From assembly GCF_000220395.1 (NCBI RefSeq), contig NW_004086175.1, positions 1 through 64,000 on the forward strand: 64,000 nt of DNA, written 5' to 3'. The stretch comes from Ichthyophthirius multifiliis. Lineage: Eukaryota > Ciliophora > Oligohymenophorea > Hymenostomatida. The notes below the pieces were generated by a model. The model saw nothing but the letters and a program-made list of their open reading frames with translations. It searched no databases and was not told the origin of the DNA. The translations under genes were made by a program, and so were the position numbers. This document shows, piece by piece, positions 37,052 through 50,200 of this stretch; position 1 is the stretch's first letter, and every line of letters begins with the position of its first letter.

Positions 37052-37606
37052 ATGATCATTGCTACATCAGTAATAAAAACAATTTTGTTACTGATAGGAA
37101 TACTATTTTAAATATTTTTTGAAGGTTTGAAAATCAAATATGTTATTCTGAAATTTCATTTTACTTGCAATTGTTATGATAAAATAAAAGGAAATGTGCT
37201 TTGTAATGTAAAATTTAAAATTTTATATTTTAAAATTTATTTTATAAAAGAGACAATATTTTTTATTTATGTGCACGGTTTTCATAAATATTCGATTTTG
37301 CAATCTTTTGGCTTATTTTTTATTTCCTACTATATAGTTTAATTTGAGTATTATTTTTTAGAAATTAAAGGCTCATAGATTGAATAATTTAATAACAATG
37401 ATGAAACATAGCGGAGTATCTTTTTAAAAACATTATTTTGAGGTTTAATGTCATAGTTAAGTAATAAATTACTTAAGAGACTATATTTAGAAATTGGTTA
37501 TCCAAATTTTTGTATGATTTCATGTTTTTTGATTGTAGTATATATAATAAAAAGTATATTTCGCTTTTTAAAAGGAATAAACAGATCATAAAAGAATTTT
37601 AAATGA
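37052..37606 (+). pseudogene. Possible membrane-protein gene with one in-frame TGA
   Basis: A frame from ATG 37052 encodes MIIATSVIKTILLLIGILF and about 110 more residues of mixed composition, including a Cys-containing segment, up to TGA near 37439. The same frame then stays open and coding-like (LSNKLLKRLYLEIGYPNF, ISCFLIVVYIIKSIF) to TGA 37604-37606. This suggests either a gene with a single stop or two adjacent pieces. No family recognised. G+C is a little higher than the flanks. Confidence 0.3.
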
Positions 37607-38828
37607 GATTGAAACATAATAAATTAATTTTTAATATTGATGTGTAAATTTAATATTTTTTATTTTTTTAAATATTTAGTGAAATTTAAGGCTAATAAAT
37701 ATATATTTAAAGAATTATATAAAATATAAACATAAAAATAGATATTAATAGAAAAAATACTTTTCGAAAATAGATAATAGAAAATTTATTTGCAAATTAT
37801 TTTTATGATTAAGAAACACTAAATAAAATGAGTTAAATCTGTAAGAAATAGTATATTTTTCTAAACAACTTATTTTAGACTAAAATATGTAATAAGAAGA
37901 AAAGCAACTTTTTATAATTAATTTATATAAATTTTCAGACAATAAATATATTAGAAAGTATATAATTTATTTATGTGAGTATATTTTTTTATTTAACTCA
38001 AAAAAAATCTAATATAATTAATATTTTATTTTTTTAATTTTGGTTTGGGATATAAAATAATAAATTATAAAAAAAAATATCATAAATATTGCTTTTTAAC
38101 ATTATTTATTTCTATTTTCTCTTTAATTTATTTTTAAATATTAAAATAAATATATAAGGTTGAAAATCATATTATTAATTTTAAAATAATACTTTAATTT
38201 TCAGAATGATTTTCGTGCGAATTCTTTGATTTTATATATATATATATTTTTTTTAAAGTTAAATATCTGATATTAATTTTTTGAAATCAATAAAAAAGTT
38301 TAAATTTATTGAGAAATCAATCATTATTATACTCTAAATAGAAATAGTAATTTATTCACAATTCTTGTTAGTATAATTATACTTTAAAATATAATAATTA
38401 AATCAAAAAAATACTTAAAAAAGATAAAAACATATTAAGAAAATTTTTAACAAGAATATTTAAAATAATTATAATTTAATTTAAGAGTTTTATTTTATAA
38501 AATAATAATAAACTTATTAAGCTATTTAAAATAGACTGTAATATTTTTAATATGCTTTAAATAAAATTAATATTAGATTTTTGATAATAATATAATTAAT
38601 TTTGAAGATACTTTTGCAAATTTATATTAATTATAAGAATTAAATATAATTTTATATAAAATTATATTTTAATAAAAATATATTACACATATATTAAAAA
38701 ATATATATTCATCATAAATTATTCTTGCTTAAAATATATAAATTTATATCTTATATTAGTTTAATTAAAAACTAAAACATAAGAAAAATGTTTATATAAT
38801 TGTACTTTTTTTACGTTTATAAAATTTT
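37607..38828. other. Gene-poor A/T-rich region
   Basis: About 1.2 kb with a short TA tract near 38236-38250. I see no frame with coding character. Confidence 0.5.
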
Positions 38829-39278
38829 TCATTTATATTAATTTAAAATATCTTTTGCTTCATTTATTTTATATGCTAAATATTGACTTCCTTCTATTTT
38901 TTTTGTTTAAAAAGATGTATATATCATAATAATATTTACATTTATCTGGATGATTTAATTTCATTAATTAGATATATTTTTTTTATATTGTTTCTGTGTT
39001 TAAGTTTAAGTCATCATGTATTCCTAATATGTATTATGCTTCTGTTTTATCCATTTTTTAATTAAATCCAACTCCCTCTTAAAAAAATTTAGCCGTATTT
39101 TATTAATAATTAAATTATTATTGAGCTTATGATGCGGCTCTAGACATTAATTTAATATGTCTATAACCTTTTATTGTTCCTTTAATAACTAAAAAATAAA
39201 AAAGAATTAAAAAATTAATAAATTAATTATGTTATTACCTATTCCCGTAAACATTAACATTAAACCAACTCTTATCAT
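38829..39278 (-). CDS. PAM18: PAM18/TIM14 (DNAJC19), J-protein of the mitochondrial import motor
   Basis: Three exons on the minus strand (introns 39189-39238 and 38894-38939) give a small protein with an N-terminal membrane segment (MIRVGLMLMFTGIV), a GYRHIKLMSR linker and a C-terminal J-domain: GVGFNQKMDKTEAQYILGI, YIQLMKLNHPDK, then YLAYKINEAKDILNQYK. The HPD tripeptide that stimulates Hsp70 ATPase is intact, which separates it from the partner PAM16. Anchored in the inner membrane, it activates mtHsp70 at the TIM23 channel. All exon joins are in phase, so the gene looks intact. The length (about 117 residues) fits the family. Confidence 0.93.
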
Positions 39279-39423
39279 TTTTTAGGAAAAATATTGTTTT
39301 TTTTAAAGATGTAAAATAAAAATTAAATCAATATATTTAGTATATTAAAATAATAATAAATATAAAAAATTATTTTATTAAAATATTTTTTTTTCAGCAG
39401 AGTAGATTAAATTAAGAAAAATT

Positions 39424-39943
39424 ATGTAATCAAATTTTATAACAAAATTTTTTTATATGTTAAAGATTGATTTGTTTTTCTTTTTGCTTTAATTTAATTA
39501 TCACATTTCCGATATTTTATTTCAACAATATTTAAAATATAATTTATGCATATTTTTTCTCTTTAATTCAAAAACCTTTTCATTATTCACTTTTATATAT
39601 ATTTTAAAGTATTTAAGATATAATTATTGCTATTGGTTTATTTTAGCACCTTTATATATTGCCTTTATACTATTTTTTAATCATTTAGTTTTTGATATTT
39701 TTAAAATAATTTAGTTAAACGCATATTCTATCATATTTAGTTATGGGGAATATGACCCATTATATAAAATAAAGACTCAAATCTTTTTCCTATTATTTTT
39801 TAAAAAAATACAAACATGTATTTTTGTATCTTGAGAAAAAAACTGTATTTTCAACTTTTATTTAATTTTCAAATAATTCAATCATCTTCATTTTAATTTA
39901 TTTTTAATAGTTGTTGATACTTTTTTACGAATATATGTACTGA
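39424..39943 (+). CDS. Small multi-span membrane protein, hypothetical
   Basis: From ATG 39424 a frame encodes several hydrophobic helices (CYWFILAPLYIAFILFFNHL among them) and the polar loop IIFSYGEYDPLYKIKTQIFF. After a probable one-base slip at the A7 run near 39802-39808 it continues to TGA 39941-39943. The WF-x-LAPLY segment recalls TMEM185/TMEM60-like proteins, but this is tentative. Nothing else in the neighbourhood suggests function. Confidence 0.45.
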
Positions 39944-40480
39944 TTTTTTTGTATTTAAATTAAATTTAATGATTTTTCATTCAAATAAATAAATTATAAT
40001 TATGTTTTTTTTAATAATAAATTTAAATTTTTTAAAAAACAATTAATTATTGGTCAAAAAAACTCACTATTTCTTTATGGAGGTTTGATTACTATTTTTT
40101 TCGTGTCATATTTAATTAATAATGTTTAAATATTAATATAATATTCATTAAGATTAAAATATTAAATTAAACATAAATGCAGTTATTTAATTTTTTTACT
40201 TATTTTCCTATATTTAATAAAAATTTTAATGTTAATTGTAAAGTATTTTTATTTTTTTACTAATTATTTCTTTATTTTTTTTATGTATTTTAATGTTAAT
40301 ATATAAATTCATGTTATTTTAAATTTAAAATTTTTGAATATTAATTGAGTAATAATAATGTATTTGATTTGTTTAAACAAAAAATAGTATTTTTTTTATG
40401 ACCATATATATTTTTATTTTTTTTATATAAATTTATTATATTAAATAAAAAATAAATCAGTCAATAGATAATTAATCAAA
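39944..40480. other. A/T-rich intergenic region
   Basis: No frame with coding character on either strand. Confidence 0.5.
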
Positions 40481-40924
40481 ATGAGCTAAAGAAGTTAGGT
40501 GAATCTAATAAATAATCTTATTAAAATATAAGAAAAAAATTTATTTAGCAGAATTAATTTCTAAAGCTATAAATTCAAAATACTTAAATTCTTAAATTTT
40601 CAAAATTGAAAATAAAAAAATATAAACATTCTATTTTTCATAAATCAGAAGAACTGTTAGATGAATTACTACAAAAAAAGCCTAAAAAAGAGATGGACGA
40701 AGATAAATATCCTGATAAAATAGGCTTTGTCATGTTATAAAAATTTCGATACTTTAGATATATTAAAAATCTTTAAATAAGAATTAAATTTTTCAGAAAC
40801 CTAAAGCAAAACTTAAAATAAAATTAAATTTTAATTTAAATATAAAATAATAAAAGAAAGAATTAAAATTGCAATCATCAAAAAGTTTGTAAAGTATAAG
40901 AAAAATAAAATAAAAGTAGTATGA
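40481..40924 (+). CDS. Short basic hypothetical protein
   Basis: Starts MSQRSQVNLINNLIKIQEKN at ATG 40481. Coding sense continues in a shifted frame (KSEELLDELLQKKPKKEMDE, then FDTLDILKIFKQELNFSET) and ends near IIKKFVKYKKNKIKVV at TGA 40922-40924. At least two small introns or one-base slips are needed. No family recognised. Confidence 0.4.
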
Positions 40925-41396
40925 TTAATTAAAATGAAAAAAAAATAAAAATAAGAAAGGAGAATATAATTAATTACAAAATTGTAAAACAAAAAACAAA
41001 TAAAATTTTTAAAAAAATGATGATATATAATGAAAAAAAAAAATTAAAAATATATAGAAATAATAAAATATAAGTTTAATTTAGCAAAATATTCGATTTT
41101 TTATATCTCAAAATGTTTATTTATATTAAAAAATATTTATTAATATATTTATTTAAGTAAAATTAAAATTAATTTATTTTGATTTTAAAATTAAATGAAT
41201 AAAAAATTAATAATTAAACATATATATTATTTTTATTATAAAAAATATGGATTAAACAATATTATATAATATTAATAGAAATAAACTAACATATTGATTA
41301 AATAATTTAAATATTTTGCTATTTATATAAGTTATTTCATTATTTTACATATAACTTATATTTCTTGTCTCATTTAATTATTTTTTAAATAACTAT
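40925..41396. other. A/T-rich intergenic region
   Basis: No gene seen; poly-A-rich on the left and TTTAAT-rich on the right. Confidence 0.5.
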
Positions 41397-44300
41397 TCAT
41401 TTCAAATAAGTCCTTTCTTTAAATATTTATTAATTATAAAAAGTAAAATAATATTTTAAATACATTTGATAGTTATTACATATACATTATTTTTTTACTG
41501 AAAATTTTTTAAATTTGTTCTTGATTTGATTTTTCTATAAAAAAAATTATATAATATAATATTAAAATAATATTAAACATTTAATAAAATTAATTATTTT
41601 AGTTCTTTTTATTTCTTAAAAATCTTTTTCTAATTTCATTTTAATATTAAATCCTAAATTATATTCAGATTCAGATTCTACATGATTTTATTTTTCTTAC
41701 ATATTAAGTTTTTTCTTATATTAAATTTTATTTAGGTATTTTTTAATTTTAATGGTTTAAGTTTGATTAAAATTATTCAAAAACAAAATAAATTTATTAA
41801 TTTATTTATCAATCAATGTTATTTAACTTTAGAAATAAAAATATATATTTTAAATATAATTTTAATCAAAATTAGATTTTAAATTATCAAGAGGAATTTC
41901 CATGGAATCATCATGCATATCATGGCTAAAACTATCAGGAAACTCATTTTCATCGTTATTAACTTAAAAGTTAAGCTAGTGTTTGATCAAATATTTTTAT
42001 TAGAGTTAAAAAATTTACTTCATAATAATTAAATTAGGACATTTAGATTACTATAAGTCATGTAACATTTCTTATAAATAATCTTTTTTTAAAGTATGAT
42101 TGATATTTTTAGACGCACATTTAATGAAATTTTGAATAGTTTAATTTATATTTTAAGAGTCAATCTTAGTTTTATTTTTTTTTAGTTATAAATTTCCTTT
42201 GTTTTATTCAATCTTTAAAAACTCTGACACTTATGATAAAAATGTTATATTTCTTTAAAGGGCCATTTTTTTTTATCTTTTTTAGTTATATTGTTTTGGG
42301 TTTAACCTGTTGAACAGATAGTATTGCTTCTGTTTTTTGGAGAATTCTTAACAAAAGAATCTAATGTTTTATAAATGAAATTATCTATTTTTTAATTTTG
42401 TGAAATTTCTTAGATTTTAGTTTCTATTTTTTGTTGATATTAGCTTACTTATAAAGGTATTATATTATTTGAATCTAAATTTAGAGAAAAATTAAGATTT
42501 CTTTACTTGTCTTTACCCGAAATTTCTGACATGTTTTACTAATCTTAAAAAGTTGTAATTGATAAGTCAAGAAGAACTTGTTGCTAAAATTTTTATTAGG
42601 ATGAGATAGATTAATCAAGTTAGTAATTATTTTTAATTATTATTATTAAATATCGAATTCTTCTATAAAATTATCTTAATTCTAACTTTATTTAGGAATA
42701 TTTTTTTAATAGTCAAGAATATAATCGTTATTGTCTTAAGTATCTGTTTAACTAACTTTTTTTATTTTTATTTTTTTTAACTTTTTATTTTTTAACTTTT
42801 TGTATGTTATTTTTCGAGGTTTTCTTATTATAATTTTTCTTAAGCAAATAAAGATATTTTTTATGCTTATTAAAAAATTGAATTCTAAATGACTGTCTTA
42901 GAAAGTTTTGCCCCTTATATATTTGCATTTATATTTTTTTTTAATTTTTGTTTTATTTTATTTTTCATTTGAATTAATTCATTATTATTTTCCTTTATTT
43001 ATATTTTTCATTAATATATTTTATATTTAAATTATTTTAAATACATCAATATTAGTTTTTATTATTTTCAAAATAAAAACTTTATTTTCCTAATTTATAT
43101 ATAAAATTATGATTCTATATCATATATTTAATACCATTCTAAAAAAGTTAAATCTGAGTTAAGAAAATTCTTTAATCCAAGCTAAAATATGTATATTTTT
43201 TTAGATAATTATCTATAATTATTAACTGCTTAAAAATAAAGTATATAATTATTATTTTCTTCCGACAACAATATCAAACATACATTATCTATTTAAAATG
43301 CAAAACTCGCCGAAAAAGCTTCCAGCTTACAATTTTAGAAAATTCTTTTTTACATAATTTACATTTTTACCTTTAATATTTTTAAAAGTATTGATTCCTA
43401 TTTAACTTTAAAGATAAACTTTTCCTTATAAAATAAAATATATCCCTCCAGAATATTATTTCTTTTTTAAAATAGAAGTTTCTTAATAAAACCTTAGATT
43501 TTTCAGGAAAAAATATGTTTTTAAAATATTTATAATATAATTTACACTTTTGGTGTTAAATTAATAATAATTTCTTAAATAATATCGTCTTAATTTTAAA
43601 TAGGCTTAAAAAAAGCATTAAATTGTTTGATAATTTCATTAAACATAAATACGCCGAGTTTATTTTTCAAATCTTTTGGCAGATTTTAGTATTTTAATTC
43701 ATTGCAAAATATCTATTACAAATCATTTTAATTATGAAATTAGTTAATTTTTCCCATAATTTTAATTAGATTATGATTCAATACTTACGTTGTATTTTTT
43801 TCCTTATTATAAAGCCATTAATCAAATTCATTCTTTTAATCATATTTTTTTTTTTCGCCTGCTAAAAGCGAAACTTAAACTGCTGAAATCAACCCTCCGG
43901 AGATATAGCCAAAAAGAGCAATTCCAAAATATTCACAAATGCAAGTAAATATCATTTCTTAATATATTTTTGCGGATATATCTCCATAACCAACAGTGGA
44001 TATAGTTGTAACTATAAAATATATTCCTTCTATGTACAAATCATAATTTATTTTACCAACTTCTTAAATTTATTTATTTTTATGGTTCATATAATAGTTT
44101 TAAATCCAGGATATTTCTTTAAACTAATCATCATCTAAATATGTATTTGACTAATAAACATCTCCAATTTAAATCCATATACAAGCCAGAATATGGACAC
44201 AAATTAAAATAATAGAAGTAATCCTAAGAAAATATATAATTATTAGTATTTTATAATTTTAATAATTACTTAATTAAATAAAATAATAAAACTTATAATT

Positions 44301-45230
44301 TATGTATTTATATGCATTTGAATATCAATTTTATTAAACTTCTTAATAAAACTATTGCTTTACTACAATTTCTAAAAAATATTATTAATTTTATGTAAAA
44401 TAAATAATTAAAGTCGTCAATGTTATACCATGGAAGAACACTTATAAAATCAATTATTAAATATGACCTATTTTTTATAGATCAATATTGATTAATATAT
44501 TTTTTTTTAATACCTTAAATACATTTTAAACAATATTTTTCTATTTCTTATTAATTCTCCACCTTTTTATATTCCTGTAATACATTCAAAAAAAATATTT
44601 AATAGAAAAATACAATCTAAAGCAATATCATAAGCTAAAGTTATTTATTTTTAAAATTAAAAAGTTATTTTAATTGGATAAATTATAGGATAATATAATA
44701 TAAGCAAGCCAATAAAACAATCCCATAGATGTTTGAAAATAGAATTAGGATAAATGAATAAATAAAAGAATTCTAAACAAATAATTTACATATATATATT
44801 TATATATATTTAAAAAATAAAAAATTTACACTTTTCTTTTTGTTTTATAATCCTGCAAACCTTTACGCAGATTTTGTAGATATAGAAAATCCTATTCTAA
44901 AATATTTTTAAAATAAAATCATTAATTATTCTTTATTATTATAGTAATTAAAAAAAAATACTAATCAGAAAACTTTATAGGCATATATATTTCTTTTTTA
45001 ATGAGGGACCATAATTATTTTGTACGTAAATTTTATTATTATAATTTCTGATTTTCAATTTTTAATTCCTAAACATTTTAATTAATTGCTGAGTTATTTT
45101 CATTAAAAATATCGTGAAAATCATTATCATTATATTTATCTTAAATTTAAATATTTACTTCTTGAGTATTTTATTGCAAAAAATGCTAAATTGTGTTTAA
45201 GTCTTATTATCTTTCACTATTTAATTCCAT
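41397..45230 (-). CDS. Cyclic-nucleotide-gated type potassium channel (CNG/HCN/EAG superfamily)
   Basis: On the minus strand from ATG 45230 (MELNSERQQDLNTIQHF) an S1-S6 channel can be traced: S1 WDCFIGLLILYYPIIYP, S2 AYDIALDCIFLLNIFFE, then GGELIRNRKILFKMYLRSY and the S3 segment DFISVLPWYNI. S4 is weakly charged (RNCSKAIVLLRSLIKL). S5 is IILICVHILACIWI, and the pore is IVTTISTVGYGDIS with a K+-selective GYG filter, followed by S6. Downstream is a cyclic-nucleotide-binding fold (GGIYFILQGKVYL, AGSFFGEFCILNRQCMFDIV). The usual phosphate-binding Arg-x-Ala is missing, so ligand gating is uncertain. A Ser/Gln-rich tail follows (MHDDSMEIPLDNLKS). Many short introns interrupt it. The tail beyond about 41880 and the stop at 41397 are the least certain. 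Ciliates have large families of such channels in ciliary and cell membranes. Confidence 0.88.
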
Positions 45231-45843
45231 TTTTTAAAAAATTCTTTAAAGTTATATAATTTAGGAAATGTAAAAATATTTATTATATTAAATGTAAAAA
45301 CTTATAATTTTAATGTGTTTGTTTAAGAAAAAAATTAAATATTTTATTCCACTTTTATTTATATTAAATCAATAAGACAAATAATCAAAATTATATATAT
45401 TTTTAATTATTATTAACGCAATAAAAAAAATTAAATAGACTTACAATTTACTTTTAAATAAATTATTAAATAATTAAAGTGTTTTAGTAAACACTGAGAT
45501 TATATATATGTATTTAATTTTAAATATATTTTTTTAATCTAAATTTTAAAATATTTATTAATTTTTTAGTTTTATTTTAACTTATTAAGTTTTATATTTT
45601 GAGTTTTATTTATATTCATAAAAATCTTATAAATAATAAAAACATTTTGAGATTTTAATTTAATAATTATAAGTAAATAAAAATAATCTAATAGTCTATT
45701 TTACCATTAGAATATCTTAAATACTTTAATTAAAAAAAAATTATAAAATTAAAAATTTTATTCGTTATTTATTTTTATAAAAATAATTTTATTTAACTAA
45801 AATTAAATAAGACCAAAAAAAAGATATTTTTTTAAAAAAAAAA
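45231..45843. other. Divergent A/T-rich intergenic region
   Basis: Lies between the channel gene and the next plus-strand gene. No frame seen; it should contain both promoters. Confidence 0.6.
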
Positions 45844-47049
45844 ATGATAAAAATATAAATTTTTCAATAAAATCTAAAAAAGTTGGCTTAAAATTATCTT
45901 TAGGCCCCTCTTGATAATCCTGAAAAATTAAAATCTGAAATAATTAAATTATAGAAATTCAAGTAAAATAATATAAGCAAAATATTCCCATAAAAAGAAT
46001 TAAAGTTTTTTATAAAACAACATTGCCCGATTCCACCAAATTAAAATTAAAATAATCCTTAAAATCTTGAAATTAAATAAACCTTTAAAAATTTGCGTTT
46101 ACAAATTAAAGTTTTAGAAAAAGGCGTTTGTAATAAATGCCCAAATAAAAAAACATGCAAAGTTGCTGATATAACTCCTGAAACAGATGATTCTATTTTC
46201 TTTAATAATATAATAAAATCACTTTATTATTATTATTTATATTTAGAAAGTTAAAAAGATGAAATAATATAGACTTATAAAGAGAAAAAAAGTGTCGATA
46301 ATGTACAAAAATGCATGAATATGTAAAAAGATTTCCTTGTTTATTCATCAGCACTTAAATTAACTGATTAGCTTAAATAAATTCTCGAAGATATAAAGCT
46401 AAATTAGGGTAAAGAAACAATTGATTTTCTTAATTCTTATTAATAAGAGGTAGAAAGGAAAGATTTAATAATCTAAATTTATTCAAAAAGTCAAAAGTAT
46501 ATAGATGAAGATATTAAATAAAGAAGAGCTTAGTTTTATCAACAATATGGTTTGCTTGAAAGTTAAGAAAACTAAAATGTCGAATAATAATAATAAGAAT
46601 AAGAAGAAAAATAAGTAGAATAAAGCTTGAGAAAAAAAGGAAAGAAATATTTAGAAAAATAAACTCTATTATAAAATGAAGAAAAATTATATTAAGAATA
46701 AGAATATTAGGAAGAAGATAAAAAAGGAAACTTTAAATAAAAATTAAAAAGTAAAGTTAATAAAAATTTAAATAGTTTTCAAAAGGAAAATATCGAAAAA
46801 AAGATATTTGATAATGTAAGCAATCTAAAGGAAAAAAATGAAATAAATTTAAATAATAAAGAAAATTAAATTAATTAAGAAAACAAAGAAGATGATTATT
46901 ATTAAAATAAAAAATAAAAATAAATACTGGATAATTTAATATAAGAAATTAATGAAAATAAATAAGATAAGAAAAATAAATAAAAAAAATAAATACTTCA
47001 AACAAAAAGTTTTTAATAATATATTAAAAAAGTTTAAGAAAAAAAATGA
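45844..47049 (+). CDS. Hypothetical protein with a Cys cluster and long acidic/basic coil
   Basis: An open frame of about 400 codons from ATG 45844 to TGA 47047-47049 needs no repair. The N-terminal part is basic and helical (EKLKSEIIKLQKFKQNNISK, then FFIKQHCPIPPN). A compact cysteine motif GVCNKCPNKKTCKVADITPE follows, then a helical region and a Gln/Glu/Lys-rich coiled coil to the end. The spacing C-x2-C-x5-C might bind a metal or form disulphides. The segment at about 46195-46247 could be a phase-0 intron. Family not recognised. Confidence 0.65.
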
Positions 47050-47213
47050 TATGTAATTTATTTTAAATATTTATGAATATTTTTTAAATTAAATTTTGCT
47101 TTGTCAAAAAATTTATTTAATTTTAATTTCGTTTAATTTTTTTTTTTTTTGGAATATTACAAATAATATTTTTTATTTCTAAAAAATAAAAATATAATTA
47201 AATTTTTACTAAA

Positions 47214-50200
47214 TCAAAAAATCTTAAAGCCTTTTTTAGTATTGCTATTTAAATATATTTAAATAATTTCTTATTTGTTCTCTTCTTTTAAGTTAAGTAA
47301 ATTAACCAAAACAATTAAATGTTATTAAGCTTCATTATATTGCTGACTATTTTTACTAAATAAAATAACAAAGTTATATAATCATTGATAATAAAAAATA
47401 AAATACTTTTTATTATAACTTGCAGTAAAAAATTTCAGAAAACTATCTTGAATAGCCTAATAAGTGGATATATTATATTCTTGAAGTTATTTTTCTAATT
47501 CTTATATACGTTTTTTTAATTACCCAATCTAAAATAAAATAAAAAACTAGCATTAAATTTTTATTTACCTATAATTAATTTTTCTCCTCATCTTCATCTA
47601 AAACTTCCATTTCTCTATTTAAATTATAAATTTTTTATTTTAACTATTCGATTTCATCTTACTAGTTCCCTTTAAGAATTTACATTTACTAAATGCTTGA
47701 TTTCAATTAATTGTTTTATTTTTAAATGTTATTAATTTCTAGTTATTTTTCATCTAAATCTTTTTATAATTAATTGATTTAACCCAAAAATTTCTCTTAA
47801 ATTTTTAATTCCAGATTTTTTATATTTTATGAGAATTAGCCAAAAATGCTATTTGATTCATCTTCTTCTTTTATAACTACTTTATATTATTATTCCTCTT
47901 CTTCAGAAATGCTTTAGTTTATATTAGTTTTTATCTTTTATAGGCTCATTTTAAATTTCTATTGTAGAAAATTATAGAGAATTTCCTTTTTAAGCTTTTT
48001 TTTCTCTAGAAATTTTTGATGATGATTAATTTAATATTTATGAATATTGATCAAAGCTTAATTGTTCAATTAAAATAGTTAATAAATATTTTATATTATT
48101 TGATAATTAATCAATATACGATTCTAATTATAAATAATTGTCTATTGGAAGTAAATTAATTCCCATTTTTTATAATAAAGTTGAATTTTGGATAAAACTT
48201 ATTATTGAATTTTCAAGTTTTTATATATATTTTTTATCTAAAAATTGATTTTCTTATTAATCTTCATTCGATGCTTATATTTATTGAATCTTTTATCCTA
48301 AGTCTTATATTGAAAGTATTAAGTTTTTATTTTCCTCTTAGATTTTTATTACATTATTATTTTAATTTTATATTTAATTATCTGATTATTTTTATAAGCG
48401 TTTATTTTCTAGTATTGTAAGAAAGTATAATAAAATAAATTTATTTCGTTCTATTAAGAAATTTTCTTTTTAAATTTGTTATTATTTTATTTATTCATTT
48501 AAACTTTTTTACTAAGTTTAAACATTTTTTTTATTTCTTAATCCTTCTAAAGATAATAAAAAAAAATTAGAATAAATTTTTTTATTAATTTATTTATTTT
48601 ATGATATTATATTTTATTAATTTTTAACTTAAATATCGTTTTTATTATTAATTTCTTCTAATTATTATTCAAAATAAATTTAAGCTTCTTCTAAATTTTT
48701 TTGTAAATTTTAAATTTAATTTTAGTAATTATCATTTTCTCCTTATAGAATTTTCATTTTTTTTTCTAATTCATTTATTAAAGAATGATCACTTGAATTT
48801 TATTTTTTTAAAGTTTCAATATTTTCTTATAAAATCTAATTTTTTTATAAACAATAGTTATTTTCACATTAATTTTTTTATGGTTTTAAAATTTGTCCAT
48901 TTAATAAATTTATTTAATTATTCTTTTAGTTAATAATTTCCTATTGTTTTTCCTAAAAAATTTTTAACTCTTATATTTAATTATTTAATTTCAAAAACTA
49001 GTTATTTTTCTATTCAATTTCCTTATTTTTTTATTAGTTTTCTTCTTTTATTTAACTTAATATTTACTAAGTTTCTAAAAAGGATTACTTACTTGCATCC
49101 GATTCATTATTATTTTTTATAATTACTTTTTATAAATTATTTAGTTCAGTATTTAATTTCTATATATCATGCATTTTTTCCTAAATTTCGTTTTTTTATT
49201 CTTTTAAATCATTTTTTAACTAAGATATTAAATTTTTATTTTTTAATAATTCTTCACTTTTTTTACTTAATTCGATATTAAGTTCTTATATAACTTTATT
49301 GTTTTTTAATTAATTATTTTATTCTAAAATAAATTTTTCTTTTAACTCTTAAATTTCTTTTAAATTTTCTTCTTTTACTTTATTTTCAAATACTTAATTA
49401 TGTTCTTTTTAAAAAATTTCAATTTTATTATTTTCATGTTGCTAATTTTTCTTTAATTTTTCAAATTCATTAAATATTTCTTAGTTTTATTTTTCTAAAA
49501 TACGATTTTAATCTTCCAAAGACTTTTTTTATTCTTCAAAATTTGATTTTTCTTTCTAAAAAAAACATAATTCTTCGTTTAAGATATATATTTAATTTTT
49601 TAGATCTCCAATTTACTTTAAAAGCTATTATTTTTCTGTTTAAAAACTTTCTAAAATGGTTTCATTCTATGAAAATAGATTTTAATTCTCTTATAATAAT
49701 TATTTTTTTTCAGAATGAAAAATTTAAATTTAAGCCTAAGCCTAATATTTTTCTTCCTATTCTTCTTAAATTTTTTTATTTTCAAAAACATCATTTTTTT
49801 TCTACAGATTATCTTTGAGATATTGAATTTCGTTTTCTTTTTTAAAAATTTCTTATTATTATTCATAAATAAACTCATCTTTTTCCTAATGAACAGCATC
49901 ATTTTTTTCTTAAAAAGCCCTCATTTAATCAAAGAAATTTTCTTTTAATTTGGAAACTATATTTTCATTATCTAAAATAAGATTTTATTTTTCTTCTAAA
50001 AGCAAGACTGTTTAATTTTTAAATGAATCGACTTTATTTTGAAATTCTTCTTTTTTTTTTCTTCTTCATTTAATGATTACTCATTCATCCATTTTTTTTT
50101 CTAAAATTCAAATTCAATAATTAGGATTTCAAAACTTTTAATTTTTTTAATTATTCTTTAATTTTTTCTTCCCATTTATTCTTTTCTTCTTAAAAATTTT

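Noticed and set aside
38883-39065. 60-codon plus-strand frame
   Set aside because: Antisense to PAM18 exons and intron.
48205-49948. Several hydrophobic plus-strand frames of 70-90 codons
   Set aside because: They lie opposite the giant coiled-coil gene. Lys/Glu/Asn-rich coding on one strand gives Phe/Leu/Ile-rich open frames on the other.
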